From the NCBI GenBank assembly GCA_902629125.1, contig CACOPQ010000022.1, positions 1 to 40,928 on the forward strand: a stretch of 40,928 nucleotides of DNA. Direction: 5' to 3'. The DNA is from an uncultured Alphaproteobacteria bacterium (GTDB lineage: Bacteria; Pseudomonadota; Alphaproteobacteria; Thalassobaculales; Thalassobaculaceae). Shown piece by piece: positions 7,080 to 14,779 of the stretch. Within the stretch, counting starts at the first letter, position 1; every line of letters begins with the position of its first letter. Below the pieces are notes generated by a model. That model was not told the origin of the DNA and did not search any database. It worked only from the letters and a program-made list of their open reading frames with translations. Made by a program: the position numbers and the translations under genes.

Positions 7080-8585
7080 TCAGAAGTTTAATTCGCCCTG
7101 AAGTTTATTCTTGAGGCTTATTCGTGTTCCTTTTGTGGTCTGCTTGCCTTTCCTGCTTCCATGTTTAATGTACACCTCTGTCGCGATTTCTTTATGCTCG
7201 GGTTTTCTTTTAACAGCATAAAGCTTCTTAGAAGCCTTTTGTCTTGATGTCTTTTCGTCGACGATTGGAGGGGGATATCCCTTTGGTTTAGACGGTGATA
7301 GCCAGGGTGTATGGATAAAGTCGGGATCGATATTTTCCAATTCTGGGACCCATTGACGGACGAAGGTGCCTGTGGGGTCCTGATCCAACCCTTGTTTTAT
7401 CGGATTGTAAATTCTAATAGTATTGATGCCCGTGGTACCAGACTGCATTTGAGTTTGGCTGTAGTGAATACCGGGTTCATAATCTGTAAAAAGTCCTGCA
7501 AGGTGAAGTGATGGCTCGCGCCAATGTAACCATAAGTGTTGGCTTGAAAAGCTAATAAGAAGGGCACGCATCCTGAAATTGAGCCACCCGGTAGCCGTCA
7601 AAAAACGCATACAGGCATCAATCATAGGATATCCGGTGTGTCCACTTTTCCAAGCTTCGAAATAAATTCGATTAAAACAGTGCTCACGTAATCCATCATA
7701 ACAAGAATTCATATTTCTAAATTCAATTTCGGGCTCTGACTCGAGCTTTTGTATAAAGTGGCAATGCCAACGAAGCCGACTGGAAAAAGATTTTAAGGAC
7801 TGGATCCAGTCTTTTGCTGGGTGAGTTGAGTTGTCCTTCAAGTCTTGTAGTCTGTTTGTAGTGGAGTGGTATATCTCTTTTATTGATATAGTGCCAAAAG
7901 CAATGTGGGGGGATAATCGCGAGCAGCTATCAATTGCGGTAAGAGGTGAAGACATTTCGCTTCTATATTTCTCTCCTCTTGAATTTAGAAAACTGTTTAA
8001 AAGTTTTTTAGCTTCCCTCCTGCCACCCTTAGGGGCTTGATAAAGTTCATCATCATCAAGCTTCAGTTCAGAATTAGTGGGTATCAAGTCCGCTCGCTCG
8101 TTAACGAATTCAATATGTGTTGGTTTTTGAGATGCCGGCTTATTCATGCTGGAATACCATTTTGCTGACCAGCCATTGCGTGAAGATAAACCACGTACTA
8201 CCCCATGCTGGGCCTTTTCAATCCAGTGGACATTAGTTTTTCTCGCCCATGCTCTCACTTGAGCATCTCGAGAGAAGGTCCAACCGTTCCACGTCTCCTG
8301 GTGAGAGTACAGTTTTATAGAACTATGTTTGTCTTTCAATTCGGCTAAAATTTGCACGGCGTCGCCGACCCTTATAATTAGTTTGCCACCGTAATTCCTG
8401 AGCGATTGATCTAACTCGTCTAAACACTGTTTGAGAAAATTATAGTGTCGGCCAGTTAAATCAGGCTGTAACCACAATTCTTTTTCTATAATATACAAGG
8501 GTAGGATTGGCCCATCGTGGGAGGCTTCTAAAAGAATTTTGTTATCCTCTAACCTTAGATCACGCTTAAACCAGACAATATTCAT
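7080..8585 (-). CDS. Full-length photolyase/cryptochrome family protein
   Basis: A 501-aa protein with both photolyase domains. The N-terminal alpha/beta antenna domain starts with 'IVWFKRDLRLEDNKIL'. The C-terminal FAD domain shows 'CSRLSPHIAFGTISIKEIY', 'GHTGYPMIDACMRFLTATGW', 'LNFRMRALLISFSSQHL' and 'TRIYNP'-like 'INTIRIYNPIKQG', ending in a lysine-rich tail. It would use blue light and reduced FAD to repair UV photoproducts, or act as a photoreceptor. The long FAD-domain C-terminus with 'WREPSLHLAGLFTDYEPGI' departs from E. coli PhrB (where W-x-W-A-A-S-T occurs) and matches a separate bacterial subgroup, so the lesion specificity is not assignable by eye. A second, split photolyase-type system lies 1.7 kb away. 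Confidence 0.9.
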   Translation of the reverse strand: MNIVWFKRDLRLEDNKILLEASHDGPILPLYIIEKELWLQPDLTGRHYNFLKQCLDELDQSLRNYGGKLIIRVGDAVQILAELKDKHSSIKLYSHQETWNGWTFSRDAQVRAWARKTNVHWIEKAQHGVVRGLSSRNGWSAKWYSSMNKPASQKPTHIEFVNERADLIPTNSELKLDDDELYQAPKGGRREAKKLLNSFLNSRGEKYRSEMSSPLTAIDSCSRLSPHIAFGTISIKEIYHSTTNRLQDLKDNSTHPAKDWIQSLKSFSSRLRWHCHFIQKLESEPEIEFRNMNSCYDGLREHCFNRIYFEAWKSGHTGYPMIDACMRFLTATGWLNFRMRALLISFSSQHLWLHWREPSLHLAGLFTDYEPGIHYSQTQMQSGTTGINTIRIYNPIKQGLDQDPTGTFVRQWVPELENIDPDFIHTPWLSPSKPKGYPPPIVDEKTSRQKASKKLYAVKRKPEHKEIATEVYIKHGSRKGKQTTKGTRISLKNKLQGELNF

Positions 8586-8654
8586 TTGATAGACTGCCTA
8601 AAAACTCCATTGACGCCTTGGAGAGTTTGTTCTGTTAATAAAGAGGTGTGTCGG

Positions 8655-8677
8655 TTCTCTCATTTTTCAATGAGAAC
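8655..8677. other. Imperfect hairpin in the photolyase/cupin divergent spacer
   Basis: TCTCATT (8658-8664) and AATGAGA (8669-8675) form a 7-bp perfect stem with a TTTC loop; one bulge allows a further G-T/A-C extension. It lies about 75 bp upstream of the photolyase start within the 215-bp divergent region to the cupin gene. It is followed on the plus strand by a T-rich stretch. It could be an operator or a leader hairpin; the position argues against a simple terminator. Confidence 0.3.
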
Positions 8678-8800
8678 AGTGCTTTTATTTATTTTGTTAT
8701 GATTTTAACCAAATTGGCTTTGATGGAACTATTTTAATCTTTCTGATACCTTTAGGTTTCCGAAACTATATTATCACATGGGTAGAAGGGATGACGCTCC

Positions 8801-9136
8801 ATGCAAGTGAAAAAGTATGCGCCAGCAGCTATATCGGGCAGAGAACTAATTATGGAGGGGAAAGATATGAGAGTGCAGATCCTGACACTTGACAAAGGGG
8901 AGTCAATACCCTGGCATTTTCATAGCGAAATAACCGATTATTTCGTTTGTTTAGAAGGAACCCTTGTCGTTGAAACGAAAGCACCAAGTCATAAACACCT
9001 GCTTAAAGTCGGGGAACGGTGTTCGGTTGGGCCCATGAACGCGCACTACGTTCATGGTCTTGAAATGAGCAAGGCAAAATTCTTGATCCTCCAGGGCGTG
9101 GGTGTTTACGATAATATATCGGTTGGGGTAAAGTAG
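8801..9136 (+). CDS. Small cupin-domain protein
   Basis: A 111-aa cupin. The first motif 'ESIPWHFHSEITDYFVCLEG' carries H-x-H ... and the Glu-Gly turn, and the second is 'GERCSVGPMNAHYVHGLEM' with His in the metal position. It resembles quercetinase-type/ChrR-type short cupins and is not closely similar to the other cupin at 1184-1498. It is followed after 31 nt by the thioesterase gene on the same strand, probably one transcript. Substrate unknown. Confidence 0.8.
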   Translation: MQVKKYAPAAISGRELIMEGKDMRVQILTLDKGESIPWHFHSEITDYFVCLEGTLVVETKAPSHKHLLKVGERCSVGPMNAHYVHGLEMSKAKFLILQGVGVYDNISVGVK

Positions 9137-9167
9137 CTATTATATAGAATCGAAACTCAGGAATAAG

Positions 9168-9668
9168 ATGATAGAGAATAAAGCACTTGATATAACTGTG
9201 CCCTTTAAAAGAAGCGATTATGAAGTTAGACCTGAGTGGATCGACCACAATGGCCATATGAACGTTACCTTTTACCTTGAAGCTTTTGATCATAATATAG
9301 GTGATTTTTTTGGCTCACTAGGGCTTACAAAGGAATATAGACGTGCGGAGAATGTGGCAACATATTGTGGTGATTTTCATATACATTATACCCGGGAATT
9401 ATTCAAAGGAACGCGTCTAGAGATCACTTGTCAATTGGTCGATTTCGATGAGAAACGTATTCAACTTTGTCAGTCTATGTACAATGCGAAGGAGGGTTAT
9501 CTCGCGGCTGAATCAGAAGTCATTTATTTGCATGTCGACGCACTAACCCGGAAAGTTGCATCAATGAAAGCCGATCTATTTAAAAAGGTCAAACTTACGC
9601 ACGAGGCACATAAAAAACTTGGACGGCCTCAGCAGCAAGGACGAACGATATCAATTAAAAAAATATAA
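9168..9668 (+). CDS. Thioesterase family protein (hot-dog fold, 4HBT type)
   Basis: A 166-aa hot-dog fold protein. The signature 'RPEWIDHNGHMNVTFYLEAF' contains the D-x-N-G-H-[VM]-N turn and catalytic Asp of 4-hydroxybenzoyl-CoA thioesterase-like enzymes, followed by 'GDFHIHYTRELFKGTRLEIT' and strand 'LAAESEVIYLHVD'. It is expected to hydrolyse an acyl-CoA; relatives occur in carnitine and aromatic degradation clusters, but none is present here. AGGA lies five bases before the ATG. A second member of the superfamily is at 14780-15214. Confidence 0.85.
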   Translation: MIENKALDITVPFKRSDYEVRPEWIDHNGHMNVTFYLEAFDHNIGDFFGSLGLTKEYRRAENVATYCGDFHIHYTRELFKGTRLEITCQLVDFDEKRIQLCQSMYNAKEGYLAAESEVIYLHVDALTRKVASMKADLFKKVKLTHEAHKKLGRPQQQGRTISIKKI

Positions 9669-10263
9669 TTTTTTTCAGACTGGGTCAGTATTCTATCGTT
9701 GCGTTTCTTTTTACCGACGCATTTCCGTTTTATCGACCACTGCTCAATTCCTATAGCGTTCATGCAAATTTCTAAGGCATCTGCTGTCCACGAGATCAAT
9801 AAAAACTCTTTACCCAAAATTGACGTTTGACGACTTTAGCGTCCTTTATTTTAAAGTAACTCAAACAAAATTAGTCTGCGTAAATCTCTGGCTGCAAACA
9901 TTTTTCTGGTATGAAAAATTCATATTTATTATATCTTCGAGTTCGAAATTTTCGCCATTCTCTGAAAAAATAATGTGAAAAAATTTGAATATTTAATAGT
10001 TTTGCTTAATTTTTTGCGGGACAGGGTTGTTTGTGGCCGCAAGTAAAGAGAAATTTTGAAAATTTATTAAAATTATCCTTCCTACTTAAGCAAACCTTAA
10101 AGCCTTGGATTTATATCCTTCACTGCGGTGATCCGTAAATTATTGAGTGTCGTAATTTCTTTAGTTAAATGCAGGCTGGACTATTTTATTTGGCTCAGCT
10201 TTCACGCCGCCACGTGCCGCGCTGCCTACGCTGTTTGGATTTTTGAAAATATTGAGGGTTAAT
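9669..10263. other. 595-bp spacer before the split photolyase cassette
   Basis: I see no supported gene here. There are only short ORFs without ribosome binding sites, and a 5-bp TGCGT/ACGCA inverted pair near 9700-9722. A minus-strand ORF at 9629-9817 overlaps the thioesterase end and has no recognisable domain. The right half should hold the promoter of the cassette starting at 10264, but I cannot point to a convincing -35/-10 pair. Confidence 0.4.
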
Positions 10264-11058
10264 GTGTCTATTTTAGAACGTCATTTTGACAATAGAGATG
10301 ATTTAGTATCGTACGTCAAACAACTCGCCCCATGGGCGGAGGGGAATGCCTCAGAGATCCGTGGTGGTCGATTAGAATGTGAAAAAAGAATATCGAGCCT
10401 CGACGCAGTGAGGTATGGTAAAACGCGGAACTACGGAAACGGATCTGTTTCTATGCTTTCCCCTTTTATTCACCACGGTGTTATAACGTTGAATGAAGTG
10501 AGAAACTACGTAATCCAAGGTAACGACAGTCATAAATCGATTGAAAGCTTTATTAGAGAGTTGGGGTGGAGAGATTTCTGGGCACGCTTTGCTGAAAACA
10601 ACGAATATTTCTTATGGAACGATGTTGAGCACTATAAAACCGGATACGCTAGTGATCACTACCAGGAGAAATTACCTGAAGACATTTTAGAGGGAGATAC
10701 GGGCGTTGCTTGTATTGACGGTTTTATAAGTGAGCTTTTGAAGACCGGGTATGTTCACAATCATGCGAGGATGTATATCGCTAGCTATATAGTGCATTTC
10801 CGCGGGATTAAATGGCAGGTTGGTGCCCGCTGGTTCTTAAGTCATTTGTTGGATGGAGACATCGCCAGCAATAATTTTTCCTGGCAGTGGATTGCGAGCA
10901 CTTTTAGTAACAAGCCATATATTTTTAACCTTGAAAATGTCCATAAGTTCTTTAATGGAATTGTTAACACCACGCCATCGAAGAATAGTGTTTTAAACGC
11001 AAGCTATCAAACACTACAAAAACGTTTGTTTCCTAATTTGGAGATCCAAGATGGCTGA
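10264..11058 (+). CDS. Stand-alone photolyase FAD-binding domain protein
   Basis: A 264-aa protein that corresponds only to the C-terminal half of class I-type photolyases. Visible in order: 'RYGKTRNYGNGSVSMLSPFI' (FAD-phosphate loop), 'FIRELGWRDFWARF', 'TGYVHNHARMYIASYIVHF' (active-site His/Arg region), 'IKWQVGARWFLSHL', and 'DGDIASNNFSWQWIAST', which matches DGD-x-A-x-N-N-x2-W-Q-W of E. coli PhrB. The antenna alpha/beta domain is absent and is supplied by the next gene, which overlaps by 8 nt. I choose GTG 10264 because GAGGG sits five bases upstream; the TTG at 10243 lacks this. The hand alignment keeps the proximal and middle Trp of the electron chain (W382 and W359 in E. coli) but finds no Trp at the surface (W306) position. 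Confidence 0.9.
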   Translation: MSILERHFDNRDDLVSYVKQLAPWAEGNASEIRGGRLECEKRISSLDAVRYGKTRNYGNGSVSMLSPFIHHGVITLNEVRNYVIQGNDSHKSIESFIRELGWRDFWARFAENNEYFLWNDVEHYKTGYASDHYQEKLPEDILEGDTGVACIDGFISELLKTGYVHNHARMYIASYIVHFRGIKWQVGARWFLSHLLDGDIASNNFSWQWIASTFSNKPYIFNLENVHKFFNGIVNTTPSKNSVLNASYQTLQKRLFPNLEIQDG

Positions 11059-11476
11059 AAAAATCCTTCTGTTGCACGAAAAGGCGTTGCGCTATCGGTT
11101 TGACTTTGACCAAACTTCAAACGATTTCAAGGCAATTCATATATGGGACGACGCATACTATCGGATGCAACGATACTCATTTAAACGACTGGTGTTTATA
11201 TATGAAACACTTTTGGAACTTCCGTTAGAAATAATACATGGAAACACACTGGATGTTTTGAAAGCACAAAACGTCGAGCAGATAGTTATTCCTCAAACAG
11301 GGGACCAAGCGCTAACGAACCTTTTTAAAGAGATAGAAAAAATTAAAACGGTTCAATATTTATCTGAGACCCCCTTCGTGCCGATAGATAGGACATTTCA
11401 ATTTAAACGATTTTTTAAATATTGGAATCAAGCAAAAAAGACGGCTTTCCTAAATAACGGTAATCTATGTGCCTAA
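11051..11476 (+). CDS. Stand-alone photolyase N-terminal-like alpha/beta domain
   Basis: A 141-aa protein that reads as the missing half of the preceding gene. Strand 1 is 'KILLLHEKALRY'. It continues with 'FKAIHIWDDAYYRMQRYSFK' (compare the [VF]-x-[VF]-[FW]-D-[DE] strand of photolyases), 'RLVFIYETLLELPLEIIHGN', 'VEQIVIPQTGDQAL', 'TVQYLSETPFVPID' and 'FKRFFKYWNQA', where full-length enzymes have a [FY]-x2-[FY]-x3-W. It would form the Rossmann-like subunit of a two-chain flavoprotein. The ATG lies inside the FAD gene (8-nt overlap), and its own 3' end overlaps the DUF2256 start. Similar separate short 'photolyase' genes exist, as I recall, in marine cyanobacteria. Confidence 0.75.
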   Translation: MAEKILLLHEKALRYRFDFDQTSNDFKAIHIWDDAYYRMQRYSFKRLVFIYETLLELPLEIIHGNTLDVLKAQNVEQIVIPQTGDQALTNLFKEIEKIKTVQYLSETPFVPIDRTFQFKRFFKYWNQAKKTAFLNNGNLCA

Positions 11477-11618
11477 AGGGATAAAAAAAACTAACCTTCC
11501 AAGCAAAATTTGCAGCGTTTGCAAAAAGCCTTTTTCTTGGAGAAAAAAGTGGGAGACGGTTTGGCAGGATGTCAAGTTTTGTTCAAAACGATGCCGGATG
11601 GTTTCAAAGTCGAAGTAG
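11469..11618 (+). CDS. DUF2256 zinc-ribbon protein
   Basis: A 49-aa gene starting with GTG 11469, which overlaps the last codons of the alpha/beta-domain gene. The translation has C15-x2-C18 (CSVCKKPFSWRKKWE) and C38-x3-C42 (VKFCSKRCR), with W24, W28 and W32 between them. This is the full DUF2256 signature: C-x2-C-x2-P-F-x-W-R-K-K-W, then C-S-x-R-C-R. Length is typical. It is basic and small, so a zinc-stabilised nucleic-acid or protein adaptor is plausible but unproven. It is the third member of the overlapping cassette 10264-11618. It falls below a 60-codon threshold and is easily missed. Confidence 0.9.
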   Translation: MPKGIKKTNLPSKICSVCKKPFSWRKKWETVWQDVKFCSKRCRMVSKSK

Positions 11619-11708
11619 CTCTTTGTTTGTTAATACTGTTTGTACTGCAAAGCTCTTTCCTTGCTCGAGGTGTTGCGTTTGCTTATAATCATATTTAGAA
11701 TCTTCACT

Positions 11709-12083
11709 ATGACAAAACTGATTTATGCATCGCTCTCTATTTGTGTATTGTCGTATTTACTGGTCGCTGTTGATAATCAAGTGCAGGCGAGTTGTGCAGT
11801 AGATAAAAGGTCCAAAACGATAACTGAGTGCTTATCGCTAGCACAGTCAGGTAACCCATCAGCGCAATTTGACATGAGTACTAGATATTTTACTGGTACA
11901 GACGGCGTGAAACGAAACGAAGTTTTAGCCTACATGTGGGCGAAACTTTGTGCGAAAAATGAGCGAGGAACTTGCGGTAAAATGATTAATATCCTCGAGA
12001 TGAATATGTCAAAAAAGGAGATTGCCGTTGCCAAAGAAATGGCATCGAAGTGCCTTGGATCAAATCTTAAGAAATGTAAGTGA
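11709..12083 (+). CDS. Small secreted Sel1-like protein
   Basis: A 124-aa protein from ATG 11709, with a signal sequence (about residues 3-24, cleavage near 'VQA-SC'). The mature part has 'CLSLAQSGNPSAQFDMSTRY', then 'NEVLAYMWAKLCAKN', which is one degenerate Sel1-type repeat (A-x2-G-x3-A-Q-x2-[ML] ... Y-x-W), plus Cys pairs (CAVDKRSKTITEC, CAKNERGTC, CLGSNLKKC). It is paralogous to the gene at 14377-14757. Sel1-like proteins are protein-interaction scaffolds in the periplasm. It is a single gene, 90 nt after the DUF2256 stop. Confidence 0.7.
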   Translation: MTKLIYASLSICVLSYLLVAVDNQVQASCAVDKRSKTITECLSLAQSGNPSAQFDMSTRYFTGTDGVKRNEVLAYMWAKLCAKNERGTCGKMINILEMNMSKKEIAVAKEMASKCLGSNLKKCK

Positions 12084-12300
12084 ATTATCTTGTGCGCATG
12101 TTGATCAATAAATGTATTTGGTGGTGTTTTCATAGACTCAGGAGCCGTGTAACCCCCTTGTTTTTGGCAAACACAAGAAATTCGTCTTCCGTCATCTAAA
12201 AATGCCACAGCATATTGAATGACCTCAGTTATTCAGATAATAAAAATCTGCAGTTTTTCACTAACGTTACATCTAAACATTTTTCTAGAAGTTATTGCTT

Positions 12301-12591
12301 ATGGAATGTTTTTTGAATGAAAAAGTTAAAACAGAGCTTTTAGAAATCACAGTGGAAACATTGGAGATAATAAAAGATCCACACGCTAGATTATTTTTGG
12401 AGAATTTTTATTCCAGATTAAAAGTCGTTATTTCTGAAGAACAATGGGTTGAAATTTTCATGGAGCTCTCGGCTATTATGTATTTCGACTTTTCTTTTAG
12501 CCCAAGTGAACTGAACAACATAGACAGGCTTCTGTTGGCTTGCGAGAAAATAGCAAGAACTCAAGAAGCAGATATGTCTCAAGTCAATTAA
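12301..12591 (+). CDS. Hypothetical helical protein
   Basis: A 96-aa soluble protein from ATG 12301. It is acidic and helical: 'VKTELLEITVETLEIIKDPH', 'ENFYSRLKVVISEEQWVEIF' and 'SPSELNNIDRLLLACEKIAR'. No Cys cluster, signal or membrane segment is seen. I do not recognise a family. It converges with the CPXCG gene at 12634. The ribosome binding site is weak, so the coding call rests on length and composition. Confidence 0.45.
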   Translation: MECFLNEKVKTELLEITVETLEIIKDPHARLFLENFYSRLKVVISEEQWVEIFMELSAIMYFDFSFSPSELNNIDRLLLACEKIARTQEADMSQVN

Positions 12592-12633
12592 TTCTACAAT
12601 TGAGTATTATAGAGTAGGATTTGGCTCGGTTTT

Positions 12634-12849
12634 TCAATCGTTTCCGTCGGTAATTAATAAATTACTAATACAGCTTTCCTCGACTTCATAATCGATTTTA
12701 TTTGGATTGCAACACACCGTGCAGTCAATAATTTCTGAATTTTTGAAAAAACTTTCAGAGGATACCTCAAGGTGTACTTCGAAAGGCTCGAAACAAAAGT
12801 AACATGTTATCTCAATAAAGCCGTCACCATTGTTTATAAACTGTTCCAT
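12634..12849 (-). CDS. CPXCG-motif cysteine-rich protein (PF14255 type)
   Basis: A 71-aa protein. 'ITCYFCFEPFEVHLEVS' carries the first C-x2-C and 'EIIDCTVCCNPNKIDYEVEE' the second C-x2-C-C-x-P, exactly the layout of the Cys_rich_CPXG family, with the family Pro in the first knuckle replaced here (C-Y-F-C). It should bind a single zinc ion. The role of the family is unknown; members are widespread in marine proteobacteria. It is a monocistronic minus-strand gene converging with 12301-12591. Confidence 0.85.
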   Translation of the reverse strand: MEQFINNGDGFIEITCYFCFEPFEVHLEVSSESFFKNSEIIDCTVCCNPNKIDYEVEESCISNLLITDGND

Positions 12850-12985
12850 TGTTTAGGATATGCGAATTAATTGAAGAATTTCAAGAAAATCACCATTGTC
12901 TTTTAGCGAAATCGCGGATTTGGACATGGTGATATGTTTTAGAAGGCGAAATGTGAATTAACATTTTAATTATTTGATTGGACGC

Positions 12986-13804
12986 TCATTCCGTATTTTT
13001 CATTATATCGAAGCTTACAAATGGACCGCCGATAAAATTAAAATCATCCGACGTGGAGGCCGGTTCCTCCATTTCTTGGGCTATTTTTTCTCTATAATCG
13101 TTTGCATTATCAGACGGTGACCATCCTAGGAACTTTACTGCATCATTGTTCGCCCATTTTCTATCATTGTTTGAGACGCCATAAATAATTGGGCAGCCCA
13201 GAATTGGCACCTGAAATACAGACTTAACTAATTCTACAAGATCATTATAGCTAAACCACGTTGCCAGCATTCGGTAGTTCTGTGGTGTAGGTTGACAAGA
13301 GGCAATTCGAACGCATGCTGTTTCGATACCGAACTTTTCAAAATACATTCTAGCCAGGGCTTCTCCAAATGCCTTGGAGGCGCCGTACAGAGTATCTGGT
13401 CGGATTGCAGCCTCATCATCTATCGTTTTTGTTAACGGATGAAATCCTATTGCATGAATTGAGCTTGCAAAGAAGATCCTTTTGCAGCCATTAATTCTAG
13501 CTGTTTCGTACAAGTTATACAGTCCCTCAATGTTTGAGTCCCTGACAGTGTTCCAGTCTGCCTCGGTGGCCTGACCACCAAAATGTAGAATACCATCGCA
13601 CCCCTTTGTAACTTCTAAAACCGCCTCATAGTTACTTAAATCGCAGCTCATAATTTCTTCAGATTGGTTTGTCTCTGATGCCCTTAGCTTTAACTTATCG
13701 GTTACTCGAATAATATGAGCAATGCCTTTTAAGTGCTTTCTGCAATGCGATCCCAGTGCTCCGGATGCGCCGGTTATAAGTAAGCGATTTAGCTTTTTTG
13801 GCAT
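12986..13804 (-). CDS. NAD-dependent SDR, uronate-dehydrogenase-like
   Basis: A 272-aa extended SDR. The nucleotide motif 'LLITGASGALGSHCRKHL' opens the protein, then 'CDGILHFGGQATEADW', 'NIEGLYNLYETARINGCKRI' , 'FFASSIHAIGFHP' (catalytic Ser region) and 'YGASKAFGEALARMYF' (Tyr-x3-Lys). The H-F-G-G, N-I-x-G-x-Y-N and S-S-x-H-A-I-G-F motifs and the late 'FIGGPFVSFD' resemble uronate dehydrogenases and related sugar epimerases, and the length fits. Likely substrates are hexuronic acids or similar sugars. AAGGA nine bases upstream supports the start. It is divergent from the RidA-family gene. Confidence 0.75.
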   Translation of the reverse strand: MPKKLNRLLITGASGALGSHCRKHLKGIAHIIRVTDKLKLRASETNQSEEIMSCDLSNYEAVLEVTKGCDGILHFGGQATEADWNTVRDSNIEGLYNLYETARINGCKRIFFASSIHAIGFHPLTKTIDDEAAIRPDTLYGASKAFGEALARMYFEKFGIETACVRIASCQPTPQNYRMLATWFSYNDLVELVKSVFQVPILGCPIIYGVSNNDRKWANNDAVKFLGWSPSDNANDYREKIAQEMEEPASTSDDFNFIGGPFVSFDIMKNTE

Positions 13805-13919
13805 TTTAATAATCCTTTGTAATCATAAGTGTTATTCTGAATGAAGTTAGAAAAACAGAACTCTTCAATTATCAATCAACCAGATGTTATAAGCCAATCA
13901 AAAAAAGGGAAACATTTAG

Positions 13920-14309
13920 ATGACACTGATATTTAAAAACCCGAAAGCCGTTCCAGAACCTGCAGCTAATTATCGACATATGGCTATTATACCACCTAAT
14001 AAAAGACTTTTAATCCTTGCGGGTCAAATAGGTAATTTGCAGGATGGAACCTTGTTAGGAAATGTTGAAGAACAATATGAACAGGCTCTCAAAAATATCA
14101 TTGATATCGTTATTTCAGAGGGAGGGCAATCTGAAGATATTGCACGAGTTTCAATCTTTCTGGTAGATAAACCAGACGGTACCCGTATTCGCGAAAGTAA
14201 CAATAAATACTTTCCTTCTGGTCCACCTGCTATGAGTTGGTTATATGTGGCAGGACTATTTAGGCCGGATGTAAAGGTAGAGATTGAAGGCATAGCCGCA
14301 GTAGATTAA
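13920..14309 (+). CDS. RidA/YjgF-family protein lacking the catalytic Arg
   Basis: A 129-aa trimeric RidA-fold protein. 'LLILAGQIGNLQDGTLLGNV', then 'EEQYEQALKNIIDIV' and 'IARVSIFLVDK' are standard. In active 2-iminobutanoate deaminases the motif is P-P-A-R-[ST]; here it reads 'PPAMSWLYVAGLFRPDVKVE', with Met in place of the substrate-binding Arg. It is therefore more likely one of the Rid subfamilies without imine deaminase activity. Divergent from the SDR at 12986-13804, and the 115-bp spacer holds both promoters. Confidence 0.85.
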   Translation: MTLIFKNPKAVPEPAANYRHMAIIPPNKRLLILAGQIGNLQDGTLLGNVEEQYEQALKNIIDIVISEGGQSEDIARVSIFLVDKPDGTRIRESNNKYFPSGPPAMSWLYVAGLFRPDVKVEIEGIAAVD

Positions 14310-14376
14310 GTCTATCAATAACCAAAACATTCTGACTTTTTTTGAAAGTTTTTGATGCTAGGTGAACTATTCAATT

Positions 14377-14757
14377 ATGAAAACTATAAGTAAATACTTC
14401 TTTCTAGTAGTTATAATCCTGATGGGTTTTTACTCACCATTAGGAGCATTTAATCCTTGTGATGATAATACGTTCGAAGGTTCAATGAGATGTCTAAAGT
14501 TAGCAAAGGAGGGAAAAGTTTTTGCGCAGTCATCCATGGCTAGGAAATATATAAGTGGCCTGGGGGAAATTAAATTAAATATCGATTTTGGTTATTTATG
14601 GGGGTACATCGTGCTTCTGAAAAATCCAAATGACCTCGCTATGCGGATGCTTCTTGAAGCTATTGAGAAAGATTACATGAAACCAAAACAGATATCTAAA
14701 GTGCGGGCACTTGCAAGAAAATGTATTGAAACCGAGTTCAAGAATTGTCCTATGTGA
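14377..14757 (+). CDS. Small secreted Sel1-like protein, paralogue of 11709-12083
   Basis: A 126-aa protein from ATG 14377 (the GTG at 14362 adds only five residues). Signal sequence about residues 6-24 ('YFFLVVIILMGFYSPLGAFN'). Mature part: 'CLKLAKEGKVFAQSSMARKY', 'LNIDFGYLWGYIVLL' and a C-terminal 'VRALARKCIETEFKNCPM'. Compared with the protein at 11709 the order is the same: C-L-x-L-A-x2-G-x3-A-Q-x2-M-[AS]-x-[RK]-Y, then a Y-[ML]-W segment, then A-x-[KR]-C-x-x6-K-C at the end. They are diverged duplicates. The next gene starts 22 nt downstream. Confidence 0.7.
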   Translation: MKTISKYFFLVVIILMGFYSPLGAFNPCDDNTFEGSMRCLKLAKEGKVFAQSSMARKYISGLGEIKLNIDFGYLWGYIVLLKNPNDLAMRMLLEAIEKDYMKPKQISKVRALARKCIETEFKNCPM

Positions 14758-14779
14758 TGTTTTGGTGGGAGGCATGATA

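Noticed and set aside
9629..9817. Minus-strand ORF of 62 codons overlapping the thioesterase end
   Set aside because: TTG start, no ribosome binding site, no recognised domain.
11930..12208. Minus-strand ORF of 92 codons
   Set aside because: It overlaps the secreted Sel1-like gene antisense by over 150 nt, starts with GTG without a ribosome binding site, and matches no family, although its first 40 codons look protein-like.
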